From NCBI RefSeq assembly GCF_008386695.1, contig NZ_VUOC01000003.1:136949-200948 (forward strand): 64,000 nucleotides of DNA. Direction: 5' to 3'. The notes under the pieces were generated by a model. The model was not told the DNA's origin. It searched no databases and worked only from the letters and a program-made list of their open reading frames with translations. Positions 63,920 to 64,000 of the stretch are shown here, piece after piece; position 1 is the first letter of the stretch, and every line of letters starts with the position of its first letter. The stretch is from Chitinophaga agrisoli. GTDB taxonomy: Bacteria; Bacteroidota; Bacteroidia; Chitinophagales; Chitinophagaceae. Position numbers and translations under genes: made by a program.

Positions 63920-64000
63920 ATGAAAGTAAAAGGTACTCACAAGGGTAATACCTTCCTGGTGCTGGCCCTGCTCGCCTCATTTAATATGCAGGCTCAGGAT
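63920..64000 (+). CDS. Probable SusC/TonB-dependent receptor, N-terminal fragment (cut by window end)
   Basis: The last 81 bases encode MKVKGTHKGNTFLVLALLAS then FNMQAQD, a signal peptide ending at AQ-D. Only 27 residues lie in the window. Its place after sigma and FecR genes makes a SusC-type receptor very likely, but no domain can be seen. Confidence 0.6.
   Translation, partial: MKVKGTHKGNTFLVLALLASFNMQAQD

Overview
The window looks like a chromosomal segment from a Bacteroidota member, most likely Chitinophagaceae (Chitinophaga-like). The signs are several SusC/SusD pairs, ECF-sigma/FecR regulation of TonB-dependent receptors, many exported glycoside hydrolases with signal peptides or lipoboxes, FmN-type and degenerate small regulators, Bacteroidota-type promoter boxes (TTTG / TAnnTTTG) and weak Shine-Dalgarno sequences. 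No tRNA, rRNA, CRISPR array, transposase or phage gene was seen.

Layout. 0-10 kb: a GH105 unsaturated-glycuronyl hydrolase on the minus strand, then ECF sigma - FecR - SusC (with STN domain) - SusD - DUF1735 lipoprotein, a classic transducer-regulated glycan uptake locus closed by a terminator. 10-20 kb: single exported enzymes in mixed orientation (PI-PLC-like lipoprotein, serine hydrolase, GIY-YIG protein, GH29 fucosidase, VOC protein, aldo/keto reductase, class II cAMP phosphodiesterase, S41 protease) and a two-gene unit of membrane-anchored coiled-coil proteins. 20-30 kb: GH92 alpha-mannosidase, ABC exporter, lipoprotein amidase, then a second SusC/SusD pair with a textbook promoter and a 250-nt leader. 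30-37.5 kb: lipoprotein, SDR-like protein, HGSNAT-like acyltransferase, divergent LacI regulator and galactokinase with two LacI-type palindromic operators, and an outer-membrane receptor.

38-46 kb is central metabolism: TonB, PEP carboxylase, then gnd - zwf - pgl, the complete oxidative pentose phosphate branch, with long perfect hairpins between the genes. 46-52.6 kb: a second GH29 fucosidase translationally coupled to an amidohydrolase, a stand-alone FMN glutamate-synthase-type protein, an ECF42-type sigma factor with its DGPF partner, and an MscS channel.

52.8-59.4 kb is the most unusual part. An MprF-type lysyl-phosphatidylglycerol synthase/flippase is followed by a VirJ/AcvB-type lipid hydrolase. 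After it come about 3 kb of mostly non-coding, repeat-rich DNA: two copies of a 106-nt element with a conserved core and divergent but self-complementary arms, three tightly spaced small reading frames ending in a small HTH protein, an eight-unit 10-bp tandem array, six TAAAAGCGTW motifs at spacings near multiples of 11 bp, and orphan terminators. The window ends with a third GH29 fucosidase and a LuxR-type regulator - ECF sigma - FecR - (truncated) probable SusC cluster.

Taken together the genes suggest a glycan scavenger able to attack fucosylated, mannosylated and uronate-containing glycans, with imported sugars feeding galactokinase and the oxidative pentose phosphate pathway. Function assignments rest on motif recognition by eye, not database searches.
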